Notes under the pieces: generated by a model
The model's database searches: none
What the model saw: only the letters and a program-made list of their open reading frames with translations
Told to the model about the DNA's origin: nothing
Assembly: GCA_049431945.1 (NCBI GenBank)
Contig: JBMTDJ010000029.1
Span: forward strand, 1-22,102
DNA length: 22,102 nucleotides
Reading direction: 5' to 3'
DNA from: Mxb001 sp049431945
GTDB lineage: Bacteria > Actinomycetota > Actinomycetes > S36-B12
Shown here: positions 7,571 to 15,158 of the stretch, in pieces
Layout of the letters: the number at the start of each line of letters is the position of its first letter
Position numbering within the stretch: the stretch's first letter is position 1
Position numbers and translations under genes: made by a program

Positions 7571-8836
7571 TTAGGCGAGAAGTTTGGCCGGACGTTCCAG
7601 CAGGCCAACAAACGCGGACATCCATTCAGCCGCTGTTGCCCCGTCGATCGGCCGGTGGTCGACCGAAAGGGAGAAGCGCAGCACCGTGCCCACGGTGACA
7701 GCGCCATCAGCGACCACCGGAATCTTGCGCGCTGCGCCCACCGCCAGGATGGATGACTGCGGCGGATTGATGATGGCATCGAAGTCCTCGGTGCCGAACA
7801 TGCCGAGGTTCGTCAGGCTCGTCACGCCGCCCTCGAGCTCGTGTTGCCGCAAAGACCCAGAGCGCGCACGTGAGGCGAGATCCTGTGTCACTCGCGCGAT
7901 ATCGCGGACAGTGAGCGCACCTACTCCACGCACCACGGGCGTCACGAGACCGGTCTCCGTCGCTACAGCGAGACCGATGTCGACGGATGTGTGCTGCTCG
8001 ATCGCGTCTTCGGTCCAGATGACATTGGCACCGGGGACTTGCGCCATGGCTGTCCCCATAGCCTTGAGAAGGAGGTCTGTAACGGAGATGCGCACGTCCT
8101 CGCCCTCGTTGATCTCGTGGCGCAAGTCCAGCAGTCGATCGACGCGTGCCGATCCGCGTAGGTAGAAGTGCGGAGCCTGTGTCTTGCTCTGGGTCAGCCT
8201 CGTCGCGATCGCCCGACGCAGTCGAGTATGCGGAATCCGCTCCACGGTGCCCGGTGCCGCCGTCATCGAAGCGTCGGTGTTTGCCGGCGCCGGGGTGGCT
8301 ACCGCAGCAGGCCGCTGGGCAAGCATGGCCTCGATGTCATTTCGGCGGATCCGGCCCTGCGGCCCACTTCCGCGGACGGCGGCAAGGTCAATGCCCTCGT
8401 CCCGGGCCATCCGCCGCGCCAGCGGGCTAGCGAAGATTCGATCGGTGGCGGGCTGGGCCGCGACTGCCGGTGGTGCCGTGTTGGCCGACGCTGTCTGAGC
8501 TGTCTGAGCTGTCTGAGTTGACTGAGATGCCGGAGCACCGGGCGCGGCACCCCCGAGGAGCGCGACGACGGTGGCCTCGAGGTCAGCGATCTGCTCATCG
8601 GGTCCGGCGACGACAGCGATGGGATCACCGATGGCAACCTCGGTGCCCTCGGTGACCAGTGGGCGCATGATGACCCCCGCGGCCTCGGCCTCGAAGTCCA
8701 CGACGGCCTTGTCCGTTTCGATGATCGCGATGACCTCGCCGGCGGCGTAGGGCTTGCCGATCTCAATGGGCCACGCCGAGAGCAGAGCACTCTCAGCGCC
8801 CGCTGCGACCTCGGGCATGCGTAGGAGTTCAGCCAC
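7571..8836 (-). CDS. Dihydrolipoamide acyltransferase (E2) of a 2-oxoacid dehydrogenase complex
   Basis: E2 carries the acyl group on lipoyl-lysine and transfers it to coenzyme A, and also forms the structural core of the complex. Of 421 residues, a lipoyl domain spans about 1-80 with the modified Lys43 in ETDKA. A flexible Ala/Pro/Gln-Thr-Ala linker covers about 97-130, a peripheral-subunit-binding domain follows (SPLARRMARDEGIDL to RRNDIEAML), then the catalytic domain ending in DHRPIDG with His394 and Asp398. The start is a GTG at 8836, overlapping the end of the E1 gene by eight bases, so the pair is coupled. The E1 is a fused alpha-beta protein; no E3 gene is in the window, so a shared lipoamide dehydrogenase is presumably used. 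Acyl specificity (pyruvate, branched-chain, acetoin) cannot be read from the sequence. Confidence 0.93.
   Translation of the reverse strand: MAELLRMPEVAAGAESALLSAWPIEIGKPYAAGEVIAIIETDKAVVDFEAEAAGVIMRPLVTEGTEVAIGDPIAVVAGPDEQIADLEATVVALLGGAAPGAPASQSTQTAQTAQTASANTAPPAVAAQPATDRIFASPLARRMARDEGIDLAAVRGSGPQGRIRRNDIEAMLAQRPAAVATPAPANTDASMTAAPGTVERIPHTRLRRAIATRLTQSKTQAPHFYLRGSARVDRLLDLRHEINEGEDVRISVTDLLLKAMGTAMAQVPGANVIWTEDAIEQHTSVDIGLAVATETGLVTPVVRGVGALTVRDIARVTQDLASRARSGSLRQHELEGGVTSLTNLGMFGTEDFDAIINPPQSSILAVGAARKIPVVADGAVTVGTVLRFSLSVDHRPIDGATAAEWMSAFVGLLERPAKLLA
8491..8526. repeat. Four 9-bp tandem units encoding a Gln-Thr-Ala linker
   Basis: Three exact copies of CTGTCTGAG (8491-8517) are followed by a degenerate fourth, TTGACTGAG (8518-8526). 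On the - strand they encode repeated Gln-Thr-Ala in the swinging-arm linker between the lipoyl and E3-binding domains of E2. Unit number may vary between strains without breaking the frame. Confidence 0.85.
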
Positions 8837-11018
8837 GGGGCACCTCCATAACCTCGCGAATCTTGATACCTACTTCTTCGGCGCGGGCAATGGCCGCACG
8901 CTCGAGCACCTTGCTGATGCTGGGGGAGGCCTCCCCGCCGGTGACGCGCTGCACCGGCTGATCCAGCCAATCGAAGTAGCGTCGCTGGATCTCGTCGGCA
9001 AGCCAGCCCCCGTACGAGGTGCCCAGAGCGCCCTGCTCGGCGATGAGCACGTTGTTGGTCTTGCGGATGCTCTCGCCGATCGTGTCCCAGTCAATGCTCG
9101 CGCGATCGAGCCAGCGCAGATCGATGACCTCCGCATCGACCGAGTCGATCTCGCCCACCGCCTCGAGAACGTGATGCGTCATGCCGAGGTAGCTGAGGAT
9201 GGTCAGATCCTTGCCCTCGCGGCGGATCGCAGCACTGCCCACGGGGATCTGGAAGTCAAAATCTTCCGCTGGCGAGGGCCCCGACATCGTGTAGAGATCG
9301 ACGTGTTCGAGGACGAGGACGGGGTCATCGCACGCGAGTGCGGCGTTCATGAGACCGACGTAGTCGAAGGGTGTCGATGGCGCCACGATGCGCCAGCCCG
9401 GGTTGGTGACGAAGACGCCGGCCGGGTCCATCGAGTGCTGCGAGCCGTACCCCGTGCCCTGGGCCACCTTGCTGCGCAGGACGACGGGAACAGCGCCCTG
9501 ACCCCCGAACATGTGACGTGCCTTGCCGATCTGGTTGAACAACTGGTCCGCGGCTACCCACATGAAGTCCGCGTACATGAATTCGATGACTGGCCGATAG
9601 CGCCCATCGAGGGCCATCCCTCCAGCCAGCCCGGTGAAGGCGTTCTCGCTGATCGGAGTGCCGAGGACGCGGTCGGGGAAGCGTTCCTTGAGTCCGCGCG
9701 TAGCACCGTTGGTACCCCCGTTGAGTCGGTGGATGTCCTCTCCGAGGATGACAACGCGATCGTCGGTCTCCATGCGCCGTCCGAGCACACCGGCGATGGC
9801 ATCGATGAACTTGCCCTCGACGATTCCGCCGGGTACATCGTCGGGTGTCGCCATCCGCGCCCCGGTCAGTTCGGAGAGGTCACCGCGCACTCCGACATCG
9901 ACGAAGGCCGGATCGGGCCATTCGGAGGGCTTGATGCGGCGTTCGTCCGGCTTCCCGCCAGGGAGTGGCTCGGTGAGCTCTCCGCTCACCTCGGCCATCA
10001 GCATCGACGTGGAATCGAGGAATGCCTGGACCTGGTCGTCGGTGAGGATCTCGCGACGCACAATGTGAGAACGCAGTTGAGTCAGTGGGTCGCGCGCGCG
10101 CCACTCCGCTTCCTCCTCCTTCGACCGGTAACGGAAGGCGCTTCCGGGGAAGGGGCCGTTCTGGTGGAAGAACCGGTAGACGTCGGCCTCAATGACGGCA
10201 GGCCCGCGACCGGAGCGCATGTGCTCGCTGGCCTCGGTCATCGCGAGGTAGACCGCCAGCGGGTCCATGCCGTCGACCTTCCAACTCGCGATGCCAAATC
10301 CCGGACCGCGCGCGGACAGTCGGGGTTCCTTCGTCGCCTCGGAGACGTGGGTGGAGACGGCGTACAGATTGTTTTCGATGAAGAAGCAGAGGGGAAGGTC
10401 CCAGGCGGCGGCGAGATTGAAGGTCTCCAGTGTCGATCCGATGTTCGATGCGCCGTCGCCGAAGTACGTCACCGCAACGTTGTTCGTTCCAGAGTGACGA
10501 TGGGCCCAAGCCGAGCCGGCCGCGAGGGGGACACCGCCACCGACGATGGCGTTGGTGCCGATGGCACCCGCCTCCTCCCACTGCAGATGCATGGAGCCAC
10601 CGCGGCCGTGGCTGAAGCCTCGATCGAGCCCGCAGATCTCCGCGAGAGTGCTGAGGAGGAGTGCGCGGACCTCGTCGCCAAGTGGCTGCGCCGGATCGAT
10701 CCCCTTGGGGGCGAGGTGGGCGAGGCCTTTGGCCAGGAACTGGTGGTGACCGCGGTGCGTGCCGTTGACGGTGTCGCCGGGAATCAGGGCGAGCACTGAG
10801 CCGGCGGCGCCACCCTCCTGGCCGATGCTGGAGTGGGCCGGCCCGTGCACGAGGCCGGCGGCGGCGAGGGCGAGGACCTCCTCCTCGAAGGCCCGGATGA
10901 TGGCCACCTGTGCCAGCAGGGCCGTGAGGAGTGCGGGATCGGCGTTGTCCCAATCCTCGTCAGTCGTGCTCACCTGGATCCACGGCGCGTCCGGATGCAA
11001 GGGGGTGTGCTCAGCCAT
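8829..11018 (-). CDS. Fused alpha-beta E1 component of a 2-oxoacid dehydrogenase complex
   Basis: Thiamine-diphosphate-dependent E1 decarboxylates a 2-oxoacid (or cleaves acetoin) and loads the acyl group onto E2. In this 729-residue protein, the alpha part (about 30-330) includes SSIGQE, GTHRGHHQ and the ThDP/Mg motif GDGASN (187-192) with the closing NN at 216-217. The beta part (about 360-729) includes VVILGED, TPISENAFTGLAGGMALDG and the transketolase C-terminal region. Two-gene E1s are common, and fused forms occur in some Actinomycetota and Bacteroidota. The ATG at 11018 is preferred over an in-frame TTG at 11054: a -10 box ends six bases before it, giving a leaderless transcript, and the TTG lies in the -35. 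E2 follows with an eight-base overlap. The promoter contains an operator likely bound by the nearby GntR/FCD protein. Confidence 0.93.
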   Translation of the reverse strand: MAEHTPLHPDAPWIQVSTTDEDWDNADPALLTALLAQVAIIRAFEEEVLALAAAGLVHGPAHSSIGQEGGAAGSVLALIPGDTVNGTHRGHHQFLAKGLAHLAPKGIDPAQPLGDEVRALLLSTLAEICGLDRGFSHGRGGSMHLQWEEAGAIGTNAIVGGGVPLAAGSAWAHRHSGTNNVAVTYFGDGASNIGSTLETFNLAAAWDLPLCFFIENNLYAVSTHVSEATKEPRLSARGPGFGIASWKVDGMDPLAVYLAMTEASEHMRSGRGPAVIEADVYRFFHQNGPFPGSAFRYRSKEEEAEWRARDPLTQLRSHIVRREILTDDQVQAFLDSTSMLMAEVSGELTEPLPGGKPDERRIKPSEWPDPAFVDVGVRGDLSELTGARMATPDDVPGGIVEGKFIDAIAGVLGRRMETDDRVVILGEDIHRLNGGTNGATRGLKERFPDRVLGTPISENAFTGLAGGMALDGRYRPVIEFMYADFMWVAADQLFNQIGKARHMFGGQGAVPVVLRSKVAQGTGYGSQHSMDPAGVFVTNPGWRIVAPSTPFDYVGLMNAALACDDPVLVLEHVDLYTMSGPSPAEDFDFQIPVGSAAIRREGKDLTILSYLGMTHHVLEAVGEIDSVDAEVIDLRWLDRASIDWDTIGESIRKTNNVLIAEQGALGTSYGGWLADEIQRRYFDWLDQPVQRVTGGEASPSISKVLERAAIARAEEVGIKIREVMEVPRG

Positions 11019-11024
11019 GGCGGG

Positions 11025-11054
11025 ATCGTATCGATATTGGATCCAAAATTGCAA
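11025..11054 (-). promoter_or_regulatory. Leaderless promoter of the E1-E2 operon
   Basis: On the - strand, TTGCAA (11049-11054) and TACGAT (11025-11030) are 18 bases apart. TACGAT is followed by exactly six bases and then the ATG at 11018. This is the geometry of a leaderless sigma-70-type promoter whose first transcribed base is the A of ATG. The spacer holds the palindrome TTGGATCCAA. No ribosome site precedes the ATG, consistent with this reading. Confidence 0.65.
11037..11046. promoter_or_regulatory. Palindromic operator TTGGATCCAA, probably for the GntR/FCD regulator
   Basis: A perfect 10-bp palindrome lies between the -35 and -10 of the E1 promoter. A near-copy occurs at 11100-11109, 63 bp away centre to centre. 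A half-site TCCAAAAT, also present just right of this palindrome, recurs midway at 11073-11080. Short palindromes of this size and GntR/FCD regulators commonly go together. Assignment to the neighbouring regulator is inference. Confidence 0.6.
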
Positions 11055-11099
11055 TAGATTCGGGGATTCTTCTCCAAAATACGCTGTCGAGCCGCTAAA

Positions 11100-11109
11100 T
11101 TGGATCCAT
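11100..11109. promoter_or_regulatory. Second copy of the GntR-type operator, VOC gene promoter
   Basis: TTGGATCCAT shares nine of ten bases with the palindrome at 11037-11046. It overlaps a possible -10 (TAAATT, 11096-11101) and start region of the + strand VOC–regulator transcript. The 63-bp separation equals six helical turns, so both sites would face the same side of the DNA. Confidence 0.55.
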
Positions 11110-11129
11110 CCATGAACCAGGGAGCGATC

Positions 11130-11636
11130 ATGACTGCACTACCCGGGGTACGTCGCCTGGACCACATTGGCTTCACCGTGCCCGACCTGGCGCAGGCGCA
11201 CGAGTTCCTGGTGAACGTGCTCGGCTGCGAGTACATGTACAAGCTCGGTCCGTTCGAGCATCTGCAGACCGATTGGATGACAGAGCACCTGAACGTGCAT
11301 CCGCGAGCCGTCATGCGTGAACTGCACTTCTTCCGGCTGGGCGGGCAGGCGGTGTTCGAGGTATTCCAGTACGAGGCCCCCGATCAGAACACGAACATCC
11401 CGCGCAACAGCGACATCGGCGGCCACCATGTCGCGCTCTACGTCGACGACCTCGATGCGGCGATCGAGTTCTTGCGTGAGCATGACGTGACGATTCTGGG
11501 CGAGCCGACGGCCAGTCGAAGCGCCAGTGAGGGTCAGCGCTGGGTCTATTTCCTCGCACCCTGGGGTATGCAGTTCGAACTGGTGTCGTATCCGCAGGGC
11601 AAGGCCTTCGACCATCAGCCGGAACTTTTCGACTGA
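11130..11636 (+). CDS. VOC-superfamily (glyoxalase/dioxygenase fold) protein
   Basis: A 168-residue vicinal-oxygen-chelate protein, a fold used by glyoxalases, epimerases, extradiol dioxygenases and resistance proteins. Two beta-alpha-beta-beta-beta modules are seen. The first begins at LDHIGFTVPDL (10-20), the second at GHHVALYVDDL (98-108). Putative metal ligands are His12, Glu77 (VFEVFQY), His99 or His100, and Glu150 (MQFELVSYP), a typical set for a divalent metal site. The ATG at 11130 has GGGAG five bases upstream; alternative starts at 11100 (TTG) and 11112 (ATG) lack a ribosome site, and the first lies in the operator. The regulator gene follows after 13 bases, so they are probably co-transcribed. 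It could be a methylmalonyl-CoA epimerase-like or lyase enzyme acting with E1/E2; the exact reaction is unknown. Confidence 0.8.
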   Translation: MTALPGVRRLDHIGFTVPDLAQAHEFLVNVLGCEYMYKLGPFEHLQTDWMTEHLNVHPRAVMRELHFFRLGGQAVFEVFQYEAPDQNTNIPRNSDIGGHHVALYVDDLDAAIEFLREHDVTILGEPTASRSASEGQRWVYFLAPWGMQFELVSYPQGKAFDHQPELFD

Positions 11637-11649
11637 GAGCACTGCTGTC

Positions 11650-12306
11650 ATGACGGAAGCAACGGCAGGAGCGGCAAGCGCACGCATCGCAGATGCGCTC
11701 CGCGTGGACATCCTGGAAGGTGCGCTAGCGCCCGGGGAGCGAATTCGCCAAGAGGAGGTGGCCGAGCGGCTCGGGGGGAGCAGGCTGCCGGTCCGGGAAG
11801 CCCTGCGAGTCCTTGCAGCTGAAGGGCTCGTCGAGTTGGAGCCGCATAAAGGTGCTCGCGTGCCCTATCTGGACCGCGATGAGGTTGAAGTGCTCTACCG
11901 CATGCGGGAGCGGCTTGAGCCCCTCGCTCTGCAACTGAGCTTGCCGCAACTCAGCCACATCGACCTTGCGGAGATCCATCGAATTCAGCAGCGAATCGAG
12001 GACGGCGTCAGCGTGCCTGAATTCCTTCGACTCGACCGCGAATTCCACATGGCGACGTACTCGGGATGCACGGCCGATCACCTCATGAGCACGATCGATC
12101 GGATGTGGAACGCGACACAGCACTATCGCCGCGCCTTCATGGAACTCGCAGGCGCGGGGCGCCAGTGGATCGTCAACGCGGAGCACCGACTGCTGCTTGA
12201 TGCCATTCAGCGTGCCGACGATGATGACGCCGAACGCTACCTCTCCGGACACATTCGGCGCACGCGCAAGGAACTCATCACGCACCCCGAGATCTTCGGC
12301 TCGTAG
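11650..12306 (+). CDS. GntR family transcriptional regulator, FCD domain
   Basis: A 218-residue FadR-subfamily GntR regulator. The N-terminal winged helix spans about 10-72; its recognition region is EEVAERLGGSRLPVREALRVLAAEGLVE, split here as LGGSRLPVREAL (41-52) and the preceding helix. The C-terminal all-helical FCD effector domain holds the usual metal/ligand residues Asp129, His133, His179 and His201. These proteins typically repress a neighbouring catabolic operon until a small carboxylate binds. The gene sits behind the VOC gene and next to divergent E1-E2 genes whose promoter carries the TTGGATCCA palindromes, so auto- and cross-repression are likely. The ATG at 11650 follows the VOC stop by 13 bases; the frame continues upstream only as a shadow inside the VOC gene. 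Its stop codon abuts the stop of the convergent aldehyde dehydrogenase gene with no gap. Confidence 0.92.
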   Translation: MTEATAGAASARIADALRVDILEGALAPGERIRQEEVAERLGGSRLPVREALRVLAAEGLVELEPHKGARVPYLDRDEVEVLYRMRERLEPLALQLSLPQLSHIDLAEIHRIQQRIEDGVSVPEFLRLDREFHMATYSGCTADHLMSTIDRMWNATQHYRRAFMELAGAGRQWIVNAEHRLLLDAIQRADDDDAERYLSGHIRRTRKELITHPEIFGS

Positions 12307-13761
12307 TTACCAGTCCACAGCGATGTACTTGGCCTCGAGGAACTCCAGTAGTCCCTCATGGCCACCCTCGCGGCCCAGGCCGCTCTGCTTAACGCCGCCG
12401 AACGGAGCGGCGGGGTCGGAGATGAAGCCCCTATTGACTCCCACCATCCCGGCATCGATGCGCTCGCTCACCCGCAGTGCGCGGGCCAGATCGGACGTGT
12501 AGACGTAGGCAGCCAGACCGAACGGTGTGGCGTTGGCGAGTGCCACACCCTCATCCTCGGTCGAGAAGGCGACCACGGGCGCGACCGGACCGAAGATCTC
12601 GATGTCGAGAATCGGGTCGTCTGCCGACAGTCCAGCGAGCACCGTGGGCGGGTAGAACGCACCGGGTCCCTCCGGGCGCGTCCCGCCGACCAAGACCTCG
12701 GCACCGGCCGCGACACTGGAGGCCACCATCGCAGCGATGTCCTCGGCGGCCCGCTCGTTGATCATGGGACCCACGTCCGTGGAGGGGTCTTGGCCGGGGC
12801 CGACGCGGAGGTTGCCCATCGCGGCGGCCAGGCGGCGGGAGAACTCGTCCGCCACGGGCGCTTCGACGATGAATCGGTTCGCGGCGATGCAGGACTCACC
12901 GCCGTTGCGCATCTTGGCCACCATCGCGCCGTCAACGGCGGCTTCCAGGTCAGCGTCGGCGAAGACGACGAAGGGGGCATTGCCACCGAGTTCCATGGAG
13001 CAACTCACGACGTTGCGGGCCGCAAGTTCAAGGAGTGTGCGGCCGACCTCGGTGGATCCCGTGAAGGACAGTTTGCGTGTCCGTGGGTCGTCCAGCATGG
13101 CTTCGGCAACCGCACCTGAGCGACGTGACGGAAGGACGTTGACGACTCCGGCGGGGACACCAGCACGTTCCATGACGATGGCCAGTGCGAGCGCCGTCAG
13201 TGGTGTGTCAGAGGCCGGCTTCAAGACCACGGGGCAGCCCGCAGCCAGGGCCGGGCCCATCTTGCGGGTGGCCATCGCGGCGGGGAAATTCCACGGGGTG
13301 ATGAGGACCGAAACACCGATGGGCTGATAGACGGTGAGGATGCGCTTGTCGCCATTGGGTGCGGTCTGCACGTGGCCCACGGCACGCACCGCCTCCTCGG
13401 CGAACCACCGGAAGAACTCGGCCGCGTACGTCACCTCACCCAGCGCATCTCCACGGGACTTGCCGCTCTCGAGCACGATGAGATCGGCAATTTCGTCGCG
13501 GTGGTCGACCATGATCTCGAAGGCCCTGCGCAGGATCTCGGCGCGCTGACGCGGTGCGGTAGCCGCCCACGCGTCGCCGGCTCGCGCTGCCGCGTCAACA
13601 GCCCGCTGCGCATCCTCGGCTGATCCGCTCGCCACCGAGGCGATGACGTCACCGGTGGCCGGATTGGTCACGTCGAAGCGTGCTCCGTCGGAGGCCTCCT
13701 GCCATTCGCCAGCGATGTAGAGATTGGTCAGCCGTGCGTCATCGAGGGGGTAGAGGGACAC
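12307..13761 (-). CDS. Aldehyde dehydrogenase, succinate-semialdehyde dehydrogenase-like
   Basis: NAD(P)-dependent oxidation of an aldehyde to its acid, most like the succinate-/glutarate-semialdehyde group (GabD-type). Of 484 residues, Asn158 in PWNFP, Glu257 in MELGGNAPF and the catalytic Cys291 in GGESCIAANR are all present, as are FTGSTEVG (233-240) and the C-terminal PFGGVKQSGLGREGG. KPASDTP (181-187) resembles NADP-accepting GabD enzymes. The start is a GTG at 13761 with an AAGGAG ribosome site five bases upstream; no promoter was seen in the 61 bases to the upstream M24 gene. The two therefore likely form one transcript controlled from operator site 3. If the substrate is succinate semialdehyde, the product enters the TCA cycle. 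Exact substrate is inferred from similarity of motifs only. Confidence 0.88.
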   Translation of the reverse strand: MSLYPLDDARLTNLYIAGEWQEASDGARFDVTNPATGDVIASVASGSAEDAQRAVDAAARAGDAWAATAPRQRAEILRRAFEIMVDHRDEIADLIVLESGKSRGDALGEVTYAAEFFRWFAEEAVRAVGHVQTAPNGDKRILTVYQPIGVSVLITPWNFPAAMATRKMGPALAAGCPVVLKPASDTPLTALALAIVMERAGVPAGVVNVLPSRRSGAVAEAMLDDPRTRKLSFTGSTEVGRTLLELAARNVVSCSMELGGNAPFVVFADADLEAAVDGAMVAKMRNGGESCIAANRFIVEAPVADEFSRRLAAAMGNLRVGPGQDPSTDVGPMINERAAEDIAAMVASSVAAGAEVLVGGTRPEGPGAFYPPTVLAGLSADDPILDIEIFGPVAPVVAFSTEDEGVALANATPFGLAAYVYTSDLARALRVSERIDAGMVGVNRGFISDPAAPFGGVKQSGLGREGGHEGLLEFLEAKYIAVDW

Positions 13762-13822
13762 CGGTGCTCCTTCAGGATTATGCGTGGATCGGTCTGTTCA
13801 TGAGTTTGTGAGAGCGCTTGGC

Positions 13823-15088
13823 TCAGTAGGCGTTCGTGACGACGAGCTCTTCGGCCGGGAAGAGCGTCAGAAGTTCGGCGCCATCCTCGGTCACGACGAG
13901 TTCCTCCTCGATGCGGGCGGCGGAATGGCCATCGTCTGCGGGCCAGTAGGTCTCGAGCGCGAAGACCATACCCTCCTTGATCTCCACGGGGTTATCGAGC
14001 GAGTTCAGGCGGCTGATGACTGGGCGTTCGTGGAGGCCGAGACCAAGTCCGTGCCCGAACTGCAGTCCAAAGGCCTCCATTTCGGAGGAAAATCCGAAGT
14101 CCTCCGCCTTGGGCCACAGCCGTGCGATGTCTGCCGTGCTTACACCTGGTCGCACCATCGATATGGCCGAATCGATGAGTTCGCGCGCCTTTGAGTAGGC
14201 GTCGCGGTGCGCCTGCGTGGCCCGTCCCACGGCGAAGGTCCGGTAGTAGCAGGTCCGGTATCCGTTGAAGGCGTGGATGATGTCGAAGTAGGCCTGATCA
14301 CCCGGACGGATGTAGCGGTCGGAGAAGACGTGTGGATGAGGACTGCAGCGCTCGCCGGCGATCGAGTTGATCGCCTCGACTTGCTCGGATCCCATTTCGA
14401 TGAGGCGCTTGGTGGCCATGGCGACGACGTCGCTCTCGCGAACTCCAGGCTTCAAGAACTCATAGATGTCGTGGTAGACCCCATCCACCATGGCGGCAGC
14501 CTGACTGAGCAGCAGGATCTCGTCGCGATTCTTGATCTGACGGGCATCGAGCATGACCTGCTGGCCGTCGACGACGGTGATGCCCGCGGCCTCGAGTTCG
14601 CGCAGCACGGGCAATTCCACGACGTCTACGCCGAGCGGCATGTCGGCAACACCCTCCTCGCGCAGGATCGCGGCCACCTCCTGCGCGGTGCCGTGGGGCA
14701 AGCCCGATGTGGGAGCGATTGCTCCCTGCAAGCCGTTGTTGCCACCCCTCGAATGCTCCGGCATGAGCCACGGCGAGTAGAGCCGGTGGTTCTTCGCAGC
14801 CGACCCGAAGTCCCAGATCCAGGGCTCGCCCGTGCGCGTGAGGAGAGCCCAGCGTTCGGTCTTGTTGTAGCCCCAGGTCCCGATGTGAGTCGCCGTGAGA
14901 TAGCGAATGTTCGAGCCCTCGAAGACGAGGACTGCTCCCAGGTCGCTCTCGGCGAGTGCCTGCCGAGCTCGGCTCAGCCGATAGTCGCGTAGGCGGTCGA
15001 AGTTGACCCGCTCCTCCCAATCGACTCCGATGATCCCCGGAGCGGCGATGCTGGTCTGAGCGAACTCAGACACCGGTCGAGCGGACAT
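13823..15088 (-). CDS. M24 family (Xaa-Pro peptidase/creatinase fold) hydrolase, altered metal site
   Basis: A 421-residue pita-bread-fold protein. Members include aminopeptidase P, prolidase, creatinase, ectoine hydrolase and the DMSP lyase DddP. The N-terminal creatinase-like domain spans about 25-180, the catalytic domain 190-421. Metal-ligand positions seen are Asp269 (YFDI), His346 (GHGLGLG), Glu379 (FALET) and Glu394 (RIEEEL). The second Asp, expected 11 residues after the first, is replaced by Cys280 in GYRTCYYRTF. A standard dinuclear peptidase is therefore unlikely, and a creatinase-like or otherwise specialised C–N hydrolase is possible. The ATG at 15088 has a GAGG site six bases upstream; the frame extends to a TTG at 15151 inside the operator, which is unlikely to be used. 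The aldehyde dehydrogenase gene follows after 61 bases. In this catabolic context, the likely role is cleaving a small amide or similar intermediate, which is inference. Confidence 0.82.
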   Translation of the reverse strand: MSARPVSEFAQTSIAAPGIIGVDWEERVNFDRLRDYRLSRARQALAESDLGAVLVFEGSNIRYLTATHIGTWGYNKTERWALLTRTGEPWIWDFGSAAKNHRLYSPWLMPEHSRGGNNGLQGAIAPTSGLPHGTAQEVAAILREEGVADMPLGVDVVELPVLRELEAAGITVVDGQQVMLDARQIKNRDEILLLSQAAAMVDGVYHDIYEFLKPGVRESDVVAMATKRLIEMGSEQVEAINSIAGERCSPHPHVFSDRYIRPGDQAYFDIIHAFNGYRTCYYRTFAVGRATQAHRDAYSKARELIDSAISMVRPGVSTADIARLWPKAEDFGFSSEMEAFGLQFGHGLGLGLHERPVISRLNSLDNPVEIKEGMVFALETYWPADDGHSAARIEEELVVTEDGAELLTLFPAEELVVTNAY

Positions 15089-15148
15089 GGAGACCTCGCT
15101 TCCTCGTGGCGTCCCCCTCGGGACCCCCCGATCGTAGACCGTCTCGCG

Positions 15149-15158
15149 CAATCGATTG
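15149..15158. promoter_or_regulatory. LacI-type palindromic operator, site 3 (M24 / bicupin divergent promoters)
   Basis: CAATCGATTG within GCAATCGATTGCACT (15148-15162) is identical over 15 bases to site 2. It lies in the 142-base divergent region 15089-15230. It overlaps a possible + strand -35 TTGCAC (15156-15161), and it covers the -35 position of a - strand promoter whose -10 is TACGAT (15131-15136). A single bound repressor could control both operons. Confidence 0.7.

Noticed and set aside
8754..10799. A 681-codon open frame on the + strand opposite the E1 gene
   Set aside because: It is antisense to a complete, motif-rich E1, has no recognisable domain or ribosome site, and long antisense frames are expected in GC-rich DNA with strong third-position bias.
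11029..11036. TATCGATA as a fourth copy of the LacI-type operator
   Set aside because: Only the central ATCGAT matches; the conserved CA/TG arms are missing and it is explained as part of the E1 promoter spacer.
15088..15151. Longer M24 protein starting at the TTG at 15151
   Set aside because: That start lies inside the operator palindrome and upstream of the likely -10 box; the ATG at 15088 has a ribosome site.
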